Assembly: GCA_041583135.1 (NCBI GenBank)
Contig: JBFHGJ010000003.1
Location: forward strand, 76,752-140,751
Reading direction: 5' to 3'
Length of the DNA stretch: 64,000 nucleotides
DNA from: JABSOG01 sp041583135
GTDB lineage: Bacteria > Pseudomonadota > Gammaproteobacteria > Enterobacterales > Alteromonadaceae
Under the pieces are notes generated by a model. The model was not told the DNA's origin and did not search any database. It saw only the letters and a list, made by a program, of their open reading frames with translations. This document shows positions 43,830 through 52,976 of the stretch, one piece after another. The first letter of the stretch is position 1, and every line of letters begins with the position of its first letter. The position numbers were made by a program, and so were the translations under genes.

Positions 43830-44785
43830 TTATTGAACAGGTGAGCCGCTCGAAAAAATTGTTGAATCGCTACAAGGTGAATGGTCCTCACGCCTCTATC
43901 GGCAGGGGATACAACAATGACATTATTTTAAACGACCCTTATGTCGATGCCGAGCATTTGCAGTTGAGCGTCAACCAGCAAGGCCAGTGGTCGATTCAAG
44001 ATCACGATAGCACCAACGGCAGCTTTTTTGAAAACGAAGCGAAGCTCAAACACCAACGACCTATTCGCTCAGGCGAGGTGATCAACGTCGGTAAGAGTTA
44101 CCTACGCTTTATCTATCCCGACCACCCGGTGTCTGGCACCATCCGTTTGAGCGGCCTTGAGGGGTTGTTCAATTGGTTGAGCAGCCCTTTGGTGGTCATG
44201 GCGGTGTTGTTGTTTTATCTTGGTTTGCAGTTGATGGGCTATTATATCGGCTCAACTGAAGTTAAGACGTCACAAATGTTCTCCAGCGTCTTTATGAAAA
44301 TGGCGATGTTGTCGTCGTTACCGCTGCTGTTTTCATTGGTAGCACGGCTGTTTAAGCACGATGCTCGGGTTTTGACTCAGGTGGCATTGTGGTTTTGTTT
44401 TTTCACCTTGTTTGCCTTTACCGATCACATTGCAGCGCTAATAAGCTTCAACAGCGCCAATAATCAGCTCAGCAAAGGCTTTGTCTATCTGAGCGAGGTG
44501 GTTCTGATTTTCAGCCTGTTGTGGACGGCATTTTATATTGCATTGCATCAATCGCCATTGCGGCGCTTGGTTGTGGTCGGCTCAATGACCTTCGGCTTGA
44601 TGGCACTGAGTTACCTCTATAGCCTTTCACGCGTTGGCGACTTCAATCCTAAACCTGTGTATAACTACACTTTGTTGGCGCCTGAGTTTGTGTTGGTTGA
44701 ACCGGTTAGCGTCGATCAGTTTATTCAACGCAGTGAGGCCATATTTGAGCTCAGTACCCAACAGGCGGCGCAATCTCAAAAGTAG
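43820..44785 (+). CDS. FHA-domain membrane protein
   Basis: A 321-residue protein with an N-terminal cytoplasmic FHA domain (about 1-105; ASIGRGYNNDIIL, the SxxH equivalent DAEHLQLS, and DSTNGSFFEN), which binds phosphothreonine. About five membrane helices follow (about 125-290). It has no kinase or output motif. It is encoded in overlap with the serine protease gene, so a protease on one side of the membrane may be regulated by, or report to, an FHA sensor on the other. Function unknown. Confidence 0.82.
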   Translation: MELIIEQVSRSKKLLNRYKVNGPHASIGRGYNNDIILNDPYVDAEHLQLSVNQQGQWSIQDHDSTNGSFFENEAKLKHQRPIRSGEVINVGKSYLRFIYPDHPVSGTIRLSGLEGLFNWLSSPLVVMAVLLFYLGLQLMGYYIGSTEVKTSQMFSSVFMKMAMLSSLPLLFSLVARLFKHDARVLTQVALWFCFFTLFAFTDHIAALISFNSANNQLSKGFVYLSEVVLIFSLLWTAFYIALHQSPLRRLVVVGSMTFGLMALSYLYSLSRVGDFNPKPVYNYTLLAPEFVLVEPVSVDQFIQRSEAIFELSTQQAAQSQK

Positions 44786-44788
44786 ATT

Positions 44789-45385
44789 TCACGCCTGCCA
44801 GAGTTGGCGGTAACGTTTAACCAAAGCGGTGTTGTCTGAGCGGTTAAAGTGCTCAAGCAGCGCCGCTTTTGCTTTTTCAGACTTGGCTTGGCTAAGCTTG
44901 TAGCGATACTCGCAGCGGCAAATATCGAGCTTTAGCAGCGTAATGGCTGAAAATAGCCGCTCTTGGCTTGCTTGGTTCAACTGGTCGATATGCCAGTGTG
45001 ACTCAAATGCACCTACCTGACGTGCCATTGAGGCTTTTTTTGCTGTGCTATCGGTGATCACTTGCGCTTTAGCGTAGACATGTACGGCGCAATAGTCCCA
45101 AGTCGGCACCCGAATATCTTCACTCCAAGTCGGCGAGACATAGCCATGCTCAGCTTGAAAAATCAGTTGCACCTGAGCGCTTTTGTCGTCGAGCAGTGTG
45201 GCAATCGGGTTTGCATTGGCCACATGACAGTCAAAGCTGTTGTCTGGTCTGTTGTAATGCACCGGCAAATGACAGACTTGCGGCGAGTGCTGGGGCGCGT
45301 GGGCGATGAGGGTGACAAAAGGAAAGGCGGCAAAAATCGCCTCGGCGATGTCGTATTCGACACTAGATTGAGTTAACGGCTGCAT
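44789..45385 (-). CDS. PaiB-like FMN-binding protein
   Basis: A 198-residue protein of the PaiB (FMN-binding negative transcriptional regulator) family. It shows the family motifs QVCHLPV, the flavin-binding HGYVSPTW and the signature VPTWDYCAVHVYAKAQV. In Bacillus PaiB is linked to the polyamine acetyltransferase PaiA, and here too a GNAT acetyltransferase gene lies 3 bp upstream on the same strand. The pair is divergent from a MocR-type regulator. Confidence 0.87.
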   Translation of the reverse strand: MQPLTQSSVEYDIAEAIFAAFPFVTLIAHAPQHSPQVCHLPVHYNRPDNSFDCHVANANPIATLLDDKSAQVQLIFQAEHGYVSPTWSEDIRVPTWDYCAVHVYAKAQVITDSTAKKASMARQVGAFESHWHIDQLNQASQERLFSAITLLKLDICRCEYRYKLSQAKSEKAKAALLEHFNRSDNTALVKRYRQLWQA

Positions 45386-45388
45386 CTT

Positions 45389-45982
45389 TTAGTACCTTGT
45401 GACACTTTGCAGTAACTTGACTTTGGCCTGAGGCCAATCTTCGTCGGTCATGGCAAAAATGGCTGTATTGCGCACGCTGCCATCGGGTAGTATACGGTGT
45501 TTACGCATAATCCCTTCAAACTGAGCGCCAATGCGGGCAATGGCATTGCGTGAGCGCTGATTCTTTTCATGGGTCTTGAATTCGACCCGCATCGCCCCGA
45601 GCGCTTCAAAGGCATGTTCAAGCAGTAAATACTTGGCGCTGGCGTTGGCGTAACTGCGATGAAAGCGCTCATTGAGCCAGGTATGTCCGATTTCGAGCCC
45701 TTTGTCGGCGTGGCGTATTGAGAGATAGCGGGTACTGCCGATCAATTGTTCACTGGCTTTGTCAAAAATGACAAAAGGGACTTCGTTGTTGGCTTTTTGG
45801 CCGTCCAATGCGGTTTGTATCCATTGCCGAGTCTGTTCCACTGTGGCACAAGGGTTATCACGCACCCATTGCCATTGACTGTCTACATTGGCCGCCTGAT
45901 GAAAAGCGTGCAAATACGCCATGGTTAAAGGTCGAAGTTCAATACGGTCGGTTGCCAGAGTGATTGGGGTTGGATGGTTCAT
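45389..45982 (-). CDS. GNAT N-acetyltransferase (RimJ/RimL-like)
   Basis: A 197-residue acetyltransferase of the RimJ/RimL type: IELRPLTMAYLHAFHQA at the N-terminus, IGSTRYLSI and EIGHTWLNERFHRSYAN in the acetyl-CoA site, and RVEFKTHEKNQRSRNAIARIGAQFEG near the end. Substrate unknown; amines or protein N-termini are possible. It is the first gene of a two-gene unit with the PaiB-like gene. The 88-bp gap to the divergent MocR gene should contain shared regulatory sites. Confidence 0.88.
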   Translation of the reverse strand: MNHPTPITLATDRIELRPLTMAYLHAFHQAANVDSQWQWVRDNPCATVEQTRQWIQTALDGQKANNEVPFVIFDKASEQLIGSTRYLSIRHADKGLEIGHTWLNERFHRSYANASAKYLLLEHAFEALGAMRVEFKTHEKNQRSRNAIARIGAQFEGIMRKHRILPDGSVRNTAIFAMTDEDWPQAKVKLLQSVTRY

Positions 45983-46023
45983 GGTGTACTCCTTTGTCGT
46001 GGTATGGCGTCATTATGGCCGTA

Positions 46024-46070
46024 TCTGGTATATTGATTAACAACCAGAATTGATATTTTCCCTAGACCAG
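46024..46070. promoter_or_regulatory. Candidate MocR operator between divergent genes
   Basis: CTGGT (46025-46029) and ACCAG (46043-46047) form an inverted pair around an AT-rich core with TATATTGA, and ACCAG recurs at 46066-46070 next to the MocR start codon. Repeats of this kind are typical of MocR binding regions, but these are short and could be chance. The MocR start has no recognisable ribosome-binding site. Confidence 0.3.
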
Positions 46071-47522
46071 ATGAAACAGCTGACCCTCAATATCGACACC
46101 GCCCGTACCAAAGAGCCGATGTACTTGCGTATTGCCAGTGCAATTCGGGAGGCCATTAAGAGTGGTCAATTGCAAGGTGATGAACAGTTGCCCTCGGCTC
46201 GAATGTTGTGTGAGCGCCTGAATGTCAACCGCCACACGGTGATGGCTGCCATCAACGAATTGGTTGCTGAAGGTTGGGTAGATGCCAAACCTCGCAAAGG
46301 CTATTTTGTGATGCCGAGCTTGCCGAGTTTAACCAGTTTAAGCCAAAACGACGACGGCCCACAGCAACAACGGTTTCGTTGGCAGTTGGCAAAACAATTC
46401 AAGCCGCTACCTGAGCGCACGGCGGCAGAATGCCAATTTAACTTCTCCGGTGGTTGCCCCGATATCGGCTTGTTTCCGGCAAAGGTGTTTGCCGGTTACT
46501 TACAGCAGGCTACCTTGCGTGCCGACAGGCGAGCACTCAATTACGGTAATAGTGCAGGTTATGCGCCGTTTTTAGCACAAGTCGAGCGCTATTTGCGCCG
46601 CGTGCGTTCTTTGACGGGTAAGCGCATTATCGCGGTAAACGGCTCGCAAGAGGCGTTGTTCCTACTTGCTGGTGTGCTGCTTAACCCCGGCGATAAGGTT
46701 GCCGTGGAGAAGTTGGGGTATCAGCCCGCTTGGTCGGCGTTTCGTAGCGCCGGTGCGCAATTGATTGGCATCAATCAAGATGAGCAGGGAATTGACCCTG
46801 AACACTTGGAACAGATGGCCAAACGCCAAAAACTCAAATTGATTTACCTTACGCCACTGCATCAGTATCCCACCACGGTCACTTTGCCGATTGCCAGACG
46901 TATGCAGATATATGACATTGCGGCTAAGTATTCGGTGGCGATTGTTGAAGATGACTATGACCATGAATTTCATTATCGTTGCCAGCCGCTGGCGCCGATG
47001 GCGGCATCCGATCCGCAAGGTTTGGTGATTTACCTTTCGACCTTTTCCAAGATCATGTTTCCGGGCATACGCATTGGTTTTATCGCGGCTGATGATGCGC
47101 TGATTGATGCCTTACTTCGCTATCGCCTCATTGCCAATCATAAGCCTAATGTGCTGATGCAAGATGCCATTGCCAGATGGATGGCCGATGGTGATTTTGA
47201 GCGTCATCTGCGCAAATTGACCCGCAGTTACGAAAAGCGTCGCGACCATATGGTGGCTGTGCTTAGAGACTATCAGGCGCAAGGGATGGCGTTACAGTTT
47301 GCTGTGCCCGACGGCGGCATGGCGTTGTGGATAAAGACGGCGCAAGATGCGGCGTTGTTGGCAGAAAAGGCGTGGCAAAATTCGGTGTTTATTCAAACCG
47401 AAAATGAATTTCATCTACAACGGCAAGACAGTCAGAATCGTTATATTCGATTGGGATTTGCGGCGATGGACGAGGACAGAATGAACGAAGGGATGGCGCG
47501 GATTTTCGCTGTGACAGCATAG
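46071..47522 (+). CDS. MocR-type regulator (GntR helix-turn-helix fused to aminotransferase)
   Basis: Start at the ATG at 46071 (MKQLTLNIDTARTKEP); the frame is open 21 bp further to a TTG. The 483-residue protein has a GntR-type winged helix at about 20-85 (LQGDEQLPSARMLCERLNVNRHTVMAA), and a fold-type I aminotransferase domain. The PLP lysine is in STFSKIMFPGIRIGF and the binding Asp in VEDDYDHEF. MocR proteins use PLP or its adducts as the signal. It is divergent from the GNAT-PaiB pair, which it probably regulates. Confidence 0.9.
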   Translation: MKQLTLNIDTARTKEPMYLRIASAIREAIKSGQLQGDEQLPSARMLCERLNVNRHTVMAAINELVAEGWVDAKPRKGYFVMPSLPSLTSLSQNDDGPQQQRFRWQLAKQFKPLPERTAAECQFNFSGGCPDIGLFPAKVFAGYLQQATLRADRRALNYGNSAGYAPFLAQVERYLRRVRSLTGKRIIAVNGSQEALFLLAGVLLNPGDKVAVEKLGYQPAWSAFRSAGAQLIGINQDEQGIDPEHLEQMAKRQKLKLIYLTPLHQYPTTVTLPIARRMQIYDIAAKYSVAIVEDDYDHEFHYRCQPLAPMAASDPQGLVIYLSTFSKIMFPGIRIGFIAADDALIDALLRYRLIANHKPNVLMQDAIARWMADGDFERHLRKLTRSYEKRRDHMVAVLRDYQAQGMALQFAVPDGGMALWIKTAQDAALLAEKAWQNSVFIQTENEFHLQRQDSQNRYIRLGFAAMDEDRMNEGMARIFAVTA

Positions 47523-47538
47523 GGCCGAAGCCCTATGC
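47517..47538 (-). terminator. Hairpin with UUCG tetraloop between convergent genes
   Basis: GCATAGGGC and GCCCTATGC form a perfect 9-bp stem around four bases. On the minus strand the loop is UUCG, closed by C-G, a very stable tetraloop. It lies just beyond the stop of the first metallopeptidase and overlaps the stop codon of the MocR gene. There is no U-tract, so it may protect mRNA ends rather than terminate by itself. Confidence 0.55.
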
Positions 47539-47551
47539 CAGTACAACAGAA

Positions 47552-48658
47552 TTAGTTCTGATGTGGATTGTTTTCAGCAAAGTATTCGTGGCTATCGGCG
47601 TTACGAATAGCATCGTTAGGATTGCTGATGGCCAAAGATTTGGCACCTGATTGACCGTAAACGATATCATCGGTACCGGCAACGGCGTTGAAGTGGCTCA
47701 TTTCATGAATGATAGTACCACCGCGTGAGTCAGTACCAGTAACTGGCGCGTTCCAGAAAGCGCGGCAGAAGTAGACTTTGTACGGTTGGTTTGGATAAAC
47801 GTAAGCATAGTAGCTTTGGTTACAACCACAGTCGAAAGTCAACGGCTTGTTGTCCAACGCATCTTTGATGGCGTCAAAGTTGCCGCTAACCGTGGCATGA
47901 CGGCCTGCATCGTATGAACCAAACCAAGTGCTAAAGCGTGCGCCACTTGGGCCAGCCAAAGATGAAATCGAATCGTTCGCCATGCCTTTAGCTGCATCTA
48001 AAGCAACCAACAGGTCAGACTGCTGACCAGATGAACAGCGACCGCTGAAGCTGACAGAACCACCAGTGCCGCCACCGCCGCAATCTTCTTTGCGTGGGTT
48101 ACAGCCTTTGGCATTGCTGATATCAACATATTTGTGCATACCTTCGGCAACAAAAACAGAAGTCTTGTTTGAAGTTACGCCTTCCATGCCCATTTTAGCC
48201 GCTTTGGCGTCGGTCATAGGCTGGTGGCTGAACATGTTCAAATGAGCAACGTTGTATTGGATTGAGTAGTTGCCCGGTACGGTCATGTCGTAATCGGCAG
48301 ACAATTCAACGTTAAAGGTTTTGCTGGCACCAGGGCGCAAGGTCATGTAGTCACGCATGGTAGGTGCAGGGCGCTTAACGTGCATACCTTCGTAGGCAAC
48401 CGGCTGGCCATCACGAGTGATGGTGAACAGGTTTTCTTCCAGATCGCCATTTTGATTGGCTTTCATCATGTAGTTTAAGATCTTGACCGGGCTTTGTTCA
48501 GTATTGGTGAAGGTCAGCTTGGCGACAACATCTTTACTACCGTTAAGGGTATCGGCGTTTTCGATTTCAATGTTGGCAGTCACTTTCGCTAAGGCTTGGC
48601 CGGTAAACAGCGCCGCAGCAACCGTTGAAAAGGTTAGTAGCTTTGATTTAAAAGACAT
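47552..48658 (-). CDS. Secreted M35-like metalloendopeptidase
   Basis: A 368-residue precursor with signal peptide (MSFKSKLLTFSTVAAALFTG, cleavage near ALA-KV). A beta-rich N-terminal domain (about 25-160, VTANIEIENADTL) is followed by a linker with GCNPRKEDCGGGG and the catalytic domain. Its zinc motif HEMSHF and downstream GTDDIVYG Asp identify the aspzincin (deuterolysin/lysine-specific, M35) group. Two more cysteines (DCGC) are in the catalytic domain. The protein is probably an extracellular protease. A close paralogue lies directly upstream on the same strand. Confidence 0.88.
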   Translation of the reverse strand: MSFKSKLLTFSTVAAALFTGQALAKVTANIEIENADTLNGSKDVVAKLTFTNTEQSPVKILNYMMKANQNGDLEENLFTITRDGQPVAYEGMHVKRPAPTMRDYMTLRPGASKTFNVELSADYDMTVPGNYSIQYNVAHLNMFSHQPMTDAKAAKMGMEGVTSNKTSVFVAEGMHKYVDISNAKGCNPRKEDCGGGGTGGSVSFSGRCSSGQQSDLLVALDAAKGMANDSISSLAGPSGARFSTWFGSYDAGRHATVSGNFDAIKDALDNKPLTFDCGCNQSYYAYVYPNQPYKVYFCRAFWNAPVTGTDSRGGTIIHEMSHFNAVAGTDDIVYGQSGAKSLAISNPNDAIRNADSHEYFAENNPHQN

Positions 48659-48885
48659 TTTTAGATTATCTCCAAATGTTCATGATTATTATGATTGTGG
48701 AGTTTCCTCCAACTTGTAGACAACCTCTTTGGGTTGTTAAGTAAAAATGTAGCACTTTATTTACAAATGTAAACAAATGTTTATAAAAACTTTGTAGTCT
48801 TTTGTATCAGTGGTAGTACATCAAGGGCTCATGACGAGCGCTTGATGTACGGTCTGACTTTGTTGCCAAGGGCATTCAAAGTCCG
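48659..48885. other. Intergenic region between the two metallopeptidase genes
   Basis: About 225 bp, strongly AT-rich near 48740-48800. It likely holds a separate promoter for the downstream metallopeptidase gene. I see no gene; a short TACATCAAG...CTTGATGTA inverted repeat spans about 48817-48850 and may be the transcription end of the upstream paralogue. Confidence 0.35.
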
Positions 48886-50001
48886 TTAGTCCAGTCGCGG
48901 TGAGTTTTCTGCAAAATACTCGTGCGAGTCTGCATTTTTCACGGCTTTGTCCGGGCTTGAAATGGCCAAAGACTTCGCACCTGATTGGCCATAAACGATA
49001 TCGTCGGTACCGGCAACAACGTTGAAGTGGCTCAACTCGTGAATGATGGTGCCTGAGCGTGAATCGGTGCCGGTCTCTCTGGCGCGCCAGAAGGCGTTAC
49101 AGAAGTAGACTTTGTACGGTTGACTTGGATAGACGTAGGCAAAATAGCTTTGGTTACAGCTACAGTCAAAGGTCATCGGCTTGGTATCGATGGCGTTTTT
49201 GATGGCGTCGAAGTTTGCGCTGACGGCATTGAAGCGTTTTGAGCTATAGGCGCCGAACCAAGTGGTATAACGAGGACCGATGTTGCCGCTATTTAAATAG
49301 GCGACAGAATCGTTGGCGATCGTGCTGGCTGCGCCCAATGCGCTGATCAGTGCCGACTGTTCGGTAGATGAGCAGGCACCGGTAAATTCAATGCTACCAC
49401 TGCCGCTTCCGCCGCCGCCGCAGTCTTCTTTATTTGGATTACATGGCTTGGCGCTGGCAAAGCTAGATTCAAAGCGGTTGCCACTTTCGGCCATAAATGC
49501 CGCAGAGATGTTCGAGTAAACCCCGTCCATGCCCATGATGGCGGCTCTGGCGTCGGCCGCAGGCTGCGCGGAGAACAGGTTCATGCTTTTGGCGTTGTAC
49601 TGAAAGGTATAGTTACCTTGCTCTTTTAAGTTGTAGGCTTTTGACAGTTCAAAACGATATGAGACAGTCGCACCAGGTTTGATGTTGATATAGTCTTTGA
49701 AGGTTGGGGCTGGGCGCTTTACATGCATCCCTTCATAAGGCACTTCAACACCGTCGCGGGTGATGGTGAACAGGCTTTCTTCCAGCTCGCCGTTGCTGTT
49801 GGGTTTGATCATGTAGTTCAATACGCGAACCGGCTCGGCGTCGGTATTGGTGAAGGCAACTTTGGCGACGACATCTTGGGTGCCGACCAGACGATGGGCG
49901 TTTTCAATGGTTAGGGTGGCTTTGATATCAGCCAAGGCTGAGGTACTTAACAAGGTAGCCGCAACGGCGGCCAGTGACGATAGCTTTGCAATTTTAGACA
50001 T
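48886..50001 (-). CDS. Secreted M35-like metalloendopeptidase, paralogue
   Basis: Start at the ATG at 50001, 6 nt after GGAG, giving signal peptide MSKIAKLSSLAAVAATLLST (cleavage near ALA-DI) and 371 residues. Domain plan and sequence closely follow the gene downstream: N-terminal KATLTIENAHRLVG region, shared VPYEGMHVKRPAPT, CNPNKEDCGGGG linker, zinc motif HELSHFNVVAGTDD, and the same C-terminal NADSHEYFAEN. The two clearly arose by tandem duplication. It should be a secreted peptidase with the aspzincin mechanism. Confidence 0.88.
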   Translation of the reverse strand: MSKIAKLSSLAAVAATLLSTSALADIKATLTIENAHRLVGTQDVVAKVAFTNTDAEPVRVLNYMIKPNSNGELEESLFTITRDGVEVPYEGMHVKRPAPTFKDYINIKPGATVSYRFELSKAYNLKEQGNYTFQYNAKSMNLFSAQPAADARAAIMGMDGVYSNISAAFMAESGNRFESSFASAKPCNPNKEDCGGGGSGSGSIEFTGACSSTEQSALISALGAASTIANDSVAYLNSGNIGPRYTTWFGAYSSKRFNAVSANFDAIKNAIDTKPMTFDCSCNQSYFAYVYPSQPYKVYFCNAFWRARETGTDSRSGTIIHELSHFNVVAGTDDIVYGQSGAKSLAISSPDKAVKNADSHEYFAENSPRLD

Positions 50002-50350
50002 GCTTTGCTCCATTATTGTTATCATTTTTGGCAATGGGGTTATGACCCAAAGGTTATTGTTATCGATGTACACAGCGCAGCCGGGAAGACTGCATCTGCT
50101 AACGTAACAAAATGTAGCAGAAATGTTCCAAATGTAAAATTTCATAAAAACAAAATATTAACTTAGTTATGCAACAAAAAAGCATCTATACCCAAGATGA
50201 GGGGAATGGGGTTTCTGCCACAGGGACTTGACGCTAAAGCTAGCGCCAGTTGTTGATATTTTGTTTTTTTGTCGGGTGCATAAACTGTCGTCTAGAAAAT
50301 ACTGGTCTGATGAGTTGAAAAGCCAAGGTTGCTATGCCAATACACCGGGT
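50002..50350. other. Intergenic region between metallopeptidase and cheB
   Basis: About 350 bp. It contains the promoter region of the second metallopeptidase and the 3' end of the chemotaxis operon. A T-rich run lies near 50260-50270. No gene, strong terminator for the minus strand or riboswitch was recognised. Confidence 0.3.
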
Positions 50351-51412
50351 TTAGGTTTTTTTCATCACCATGCGCATGGCGACATCGGCAATGTTAAATA
50401 GTGGTAAGATTTTTTCCGCCGCCTCGATGTCGATAGCCGCCTTAGGCATGCCCCAGACGACGGAGGTTTGTTGATCTTGTGCAATGGTATGACAACCGGC
50501 ATTGCGCATGTTTAACAATCCTTGAGCGCCGTCGCTGCCCATACCGGTGAGCAAGATACCGATGGCGTTTTTGCCGATCTCCTGTGCCACTGAATTGAAT
50601 AAGATCTCAACCGAAGGGCGATGGCGGTTAACCGGTGCGCTGCGGGCAAGCTGACAATACAGGCGATTGCCTTTTTTCTTAATGGTCAAATGGTCGTTGC
50701 CGGGGGCAATATAGATGCAGCCGGGTTCTACCGGCTGATCGTGCTCTGCCTCATACACCTTCATTTTGCAGGCGTTATCCATGCGCATGGCATAGGACGA
50801 GCTGAAAATAGGAGGAATGTGCTGAGCTATCAATATCGGTGGAAACTTTTCGGGAAAACGGGTGATCACTTCTTTGATGGCTTCGGTGCCGCCGGTTGAC
50901 GCGCCGATGGCCAACACGCAGTTGGGATTGAAGTTGATGGTTTCAGGGCGGGTGACTCTAACATGAGATTGCGCTGAGATGGCCGGATCCGGCAGCGGTC
51001 TTGGCACCGAGGCGGCAGCGGTGACGACTTTTTCATAGAGTTCGTCGGCGTATTTGCTCATTTCTTGCGCCACGTTGACTTTGGGCTTGGCCATAAAGTC
51101 TACCGCGCCTATTTCCAATGCTTCTAAAGTAGCCGGTGCCCCTTCTTCGGTGAGGGTAGAAACCATGATCACCGGCATGGGTCTTAAGCGCATCAGGTTT
51201 TTCAAAAATGTGATGCCGTTCATACGCGGCATTTCAATATCAAGGGTGAGCACATCAGGGTTTAAGCGCTTAATCTGATCGCGCGCATCGTAGGGGTCTT
51301 CGGCAGCGCCAACAATCAGGATGTCCTCATAAGGACTAAGCATTTCGGCGATCAGGCTGCGGATAAGGGCCGAATCATCGATGATTAATACCTTGATCTT
51401 CTTTTTCATCAA
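50351..51412 (-). CDS. cheB: Chemotaxis methylesterase/deamidase CheB
   Basis: A 353-residue response regulator-esterase: receiver domain (about 1-125; DDSALIR, phosphoacceptor Asp in TLDIEMPRMNG, KPK), linker, and CheB catalytic domain with Ser in IGASTGGTEA, His in IAQHIPP and Asp in GMGSDGAQGL. It removes methyl groups from receptor glutamates when phosphorylated by CheA. It overlaps cheD by 4 nt (ATGA) and is last in the chemotaxis operon. Confidence 0.96.
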   Translation of the reverse strand: MMKKKIKVLIIDDSALIRSLIAEMLSPYEDILIVGAAEDPYDARDQIKRLNPDVLTLDIEMPRMNGITFLKNLMRLRPMPVIMVSTLTEEGAPATLEALEIGAVDFMAKPKVNVAQEMSKYADELYEKVVTAAASVPRPLPDPAISAQSHVRVTRPETINFNPNCVLAIGASTGGTEAIKEVITRFPEKFPPILIAQHIPPIFSSSYAMRMDNACKMKVYEAEHDQPVEPGCIYIAPGNDHLTIKKKGNRLYCQLARSAPVNRHRPSVEILFNSVAQEIGKNAIGILLTGMGSDGAQGLLNMRNAGCHTIAQDQQTSVVWGMPKAAIDIEAAEKILPLFNIADVAMRMVMKKT

Positions 51413-52041
51413 AACAGCTCTATGTTGCTTTCAGTTTCATGCTGCACCACGTCATTGGCGTACTGACGCTCGCGTCGCTGTACGGTATCGTTGTGCATAC
51501 TACGCAGTTTTTTGACCTGCGCCCGGCCGGTCAAAGGGTCGAACATGACTTTCCTCGGCCAAGGGCCACCGGTATCTTGAGCGATGATGGGAATGTTTTC
51601 AAGTTTTAGATATTCAAGCACAAATTCGACATTGCCGTTGCCGACGTCGGTGGTCATGGCATTGATGATTTTACCGCCGCCGAAGACCTTGGCTTTCATG
51701 TTGTTGCGGGTGGCGCCGTGTTTGATCACCTCGTTGACTAGATATTCCATGGCCCAGTTGCCGTAGCGAGTGGTATAACTGGCCGGATCGCCCCAAGTTT
51801 TACCTTGCGTTTTTTGAATCGGCAACAAAAAGTGGTTCATGCCGCCGACCTGATTGACTTCATCCCAAATACAGGCAGATATACAAGAGCCTAATACGGT
51901 AGAGATGGCCTCATCACTTTTCGACACATAGAATTCGCCCGGGAGTATCTTGGCAATAATAATGCCGCGACGCTTATCCCAAAAGCGCTTGATGGTCTCG
52001 AAGCCCGGCAACGGCGGTGTGAAATGCGCGTTATCTGTCAT
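51409..52041 (-). CDS. cheD: Chemoreceptor glutamine deamidase CheD
   Basis: A 210-residue CheD protein; the catalytic Cys-His pair is C53 in TVLGSCISACIWD and H70 in GGMNHFLLP. The AKVFGGGKI and later GNGNVEFVLEYL segments are typical. CheD deamidates receptor glutamines and assists CheB and CheC phosphatase systems; no cheC is seen here. Start lies 3 bp after the cheR stop, indicating coupled translation. Confidence 0.95.
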   Translation of the reverse strand: MTDNAHFTPPLPGFETIKRFWDKRRGIIIAKILPGEFYVSKSDEAISTVLGSCISACIWDEVNQVGGMNHFLLPIQKTQGKTWGDPASYTTRYGNWAMEYLVNEVIKHGATRNNMKAKVFGGGKIINAMTTDVGNGNVEFVLEYLKLENIPIIAQDTGGPWPRKVMFDPLTGRAQVKKLRSMHNDTVQRRERQYANDVVQHETESNIELF

Positions 52042-52044
52042 ATC

Positions 52045-52875
52045 TTAAGCGATCCGCTGATAAATGGTTTTGCCTAATGCTTTAAACTGGGTTTGTACTT
52101 TGAGGTTCATACTCTCTGAATGACCCAGGATTAGGTAGCCTCCAGGACGCAATAGCTCGGCATAGCGTTTGAACAGCGTGTCCTTGGTCGGCTGATCAAA
52201 ATAGATGACGACGTTGCGACAGAAGATAATGTCAAATGGACCTTTCATTGGCCACTTTGCTAATAAGTTTAGTCGTTTAAATGAAATATACGATCGTAAA
52301 TCCTCATTTACTTTGCATTGTTGCAAAGTTTTATCGTGCAAAAACCAGTCTTTGGCCGACTGTCGCTTTAAGCCGGTGATGGTATCTCGCTTGTAAATCC
52401 CTTTGATGGCTGTATCAAGCACATTGGAGTCGAGGTCGGTGGCGAGAATTTTGAAGTCCCACATCGGCCGCTTAAAGTGTTCGGCCAAAGTCATGGCGAT
52501 GGAGTAAGGTTCTTCACCGGTTGAACAGCCGGCCGACCAAACACGGACTCGACGGTCTTTCTGGTGCCATTGCTTGAGTTGGTCAACCATAGTGTCGAGT
52601 AGAAAGTCAAAGTGATGTTGTTCGCGGAAAAATGATGTGAGGTTGGTGGTTAAAGCGTTAATGAAATTAGAGAACTCTTGTTCTCTATTGGCTTCCATGT
52701 AATTGATGTAGCTACGGCAATCGGTCATTCCTAAGGCGCGAATTCGCCTCGCGATGCGAGAATAGACCATTTCTTTTTTATGATCCCCCAGCACGATGCC
52801 ACAAGTATCGTATACCAGCTCTCGAATGTGCTGGAAATCTTCCGGGGTCATCAAAAACTCTTTGACTGGTGCCAT
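52045..52875 (-). CDS. cheR: Chemoreceptor methyltransferase CheR
   Basis: A 276-residue SAM-dependent enzyme that methylates receptor glutamates. An N-terminal helical domain (about 10-80) precedes the SAM-binding domain with VWSAGCSTGEEPYSIAM, ILATDLDSNVLDTA, and FDIIFCRNVVIYFD. Length is usual. It is 101 bp downstream of the PAS-chemoreceptor gene, whose C-terminus carries a CheR-docking motif. Confidence 0.96.
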   Translation of the reverse strand: MAPVKEFLMTPEDFQHIRELVYDTCGIVLGDHKKEMVYSRIARRIRALGMTDCRSYINYMEANREQEFSNFINALTTNLTSFFREQHHFDFLLDTMVDQLKQWHQKDRRVRVWSAGCSTGEEPYSIAMTLAEHFKRPMWDFKILATDLDSNVLDTAIKGIYKRDTITGLKRQSAKDWFLHDKTLQQCKVNEDLRSYISFKRLNLLAKWPMKGPFDIIFCRNVVIYFDQPTKDTLFKRYAELLRPGGYLILGHSESMNLKVQTQFKALGKTIYQRIA

Positions 52876-52976
52876 AAGTGCCGCTCTAGGTTACCGATCG
52901 CTACCGATAATTTGGGTTAGAGGTCAACGTGACCGGCACGGGTTTGAGTGTGCCGGTCTGTGTGTTTAGATTGGGC

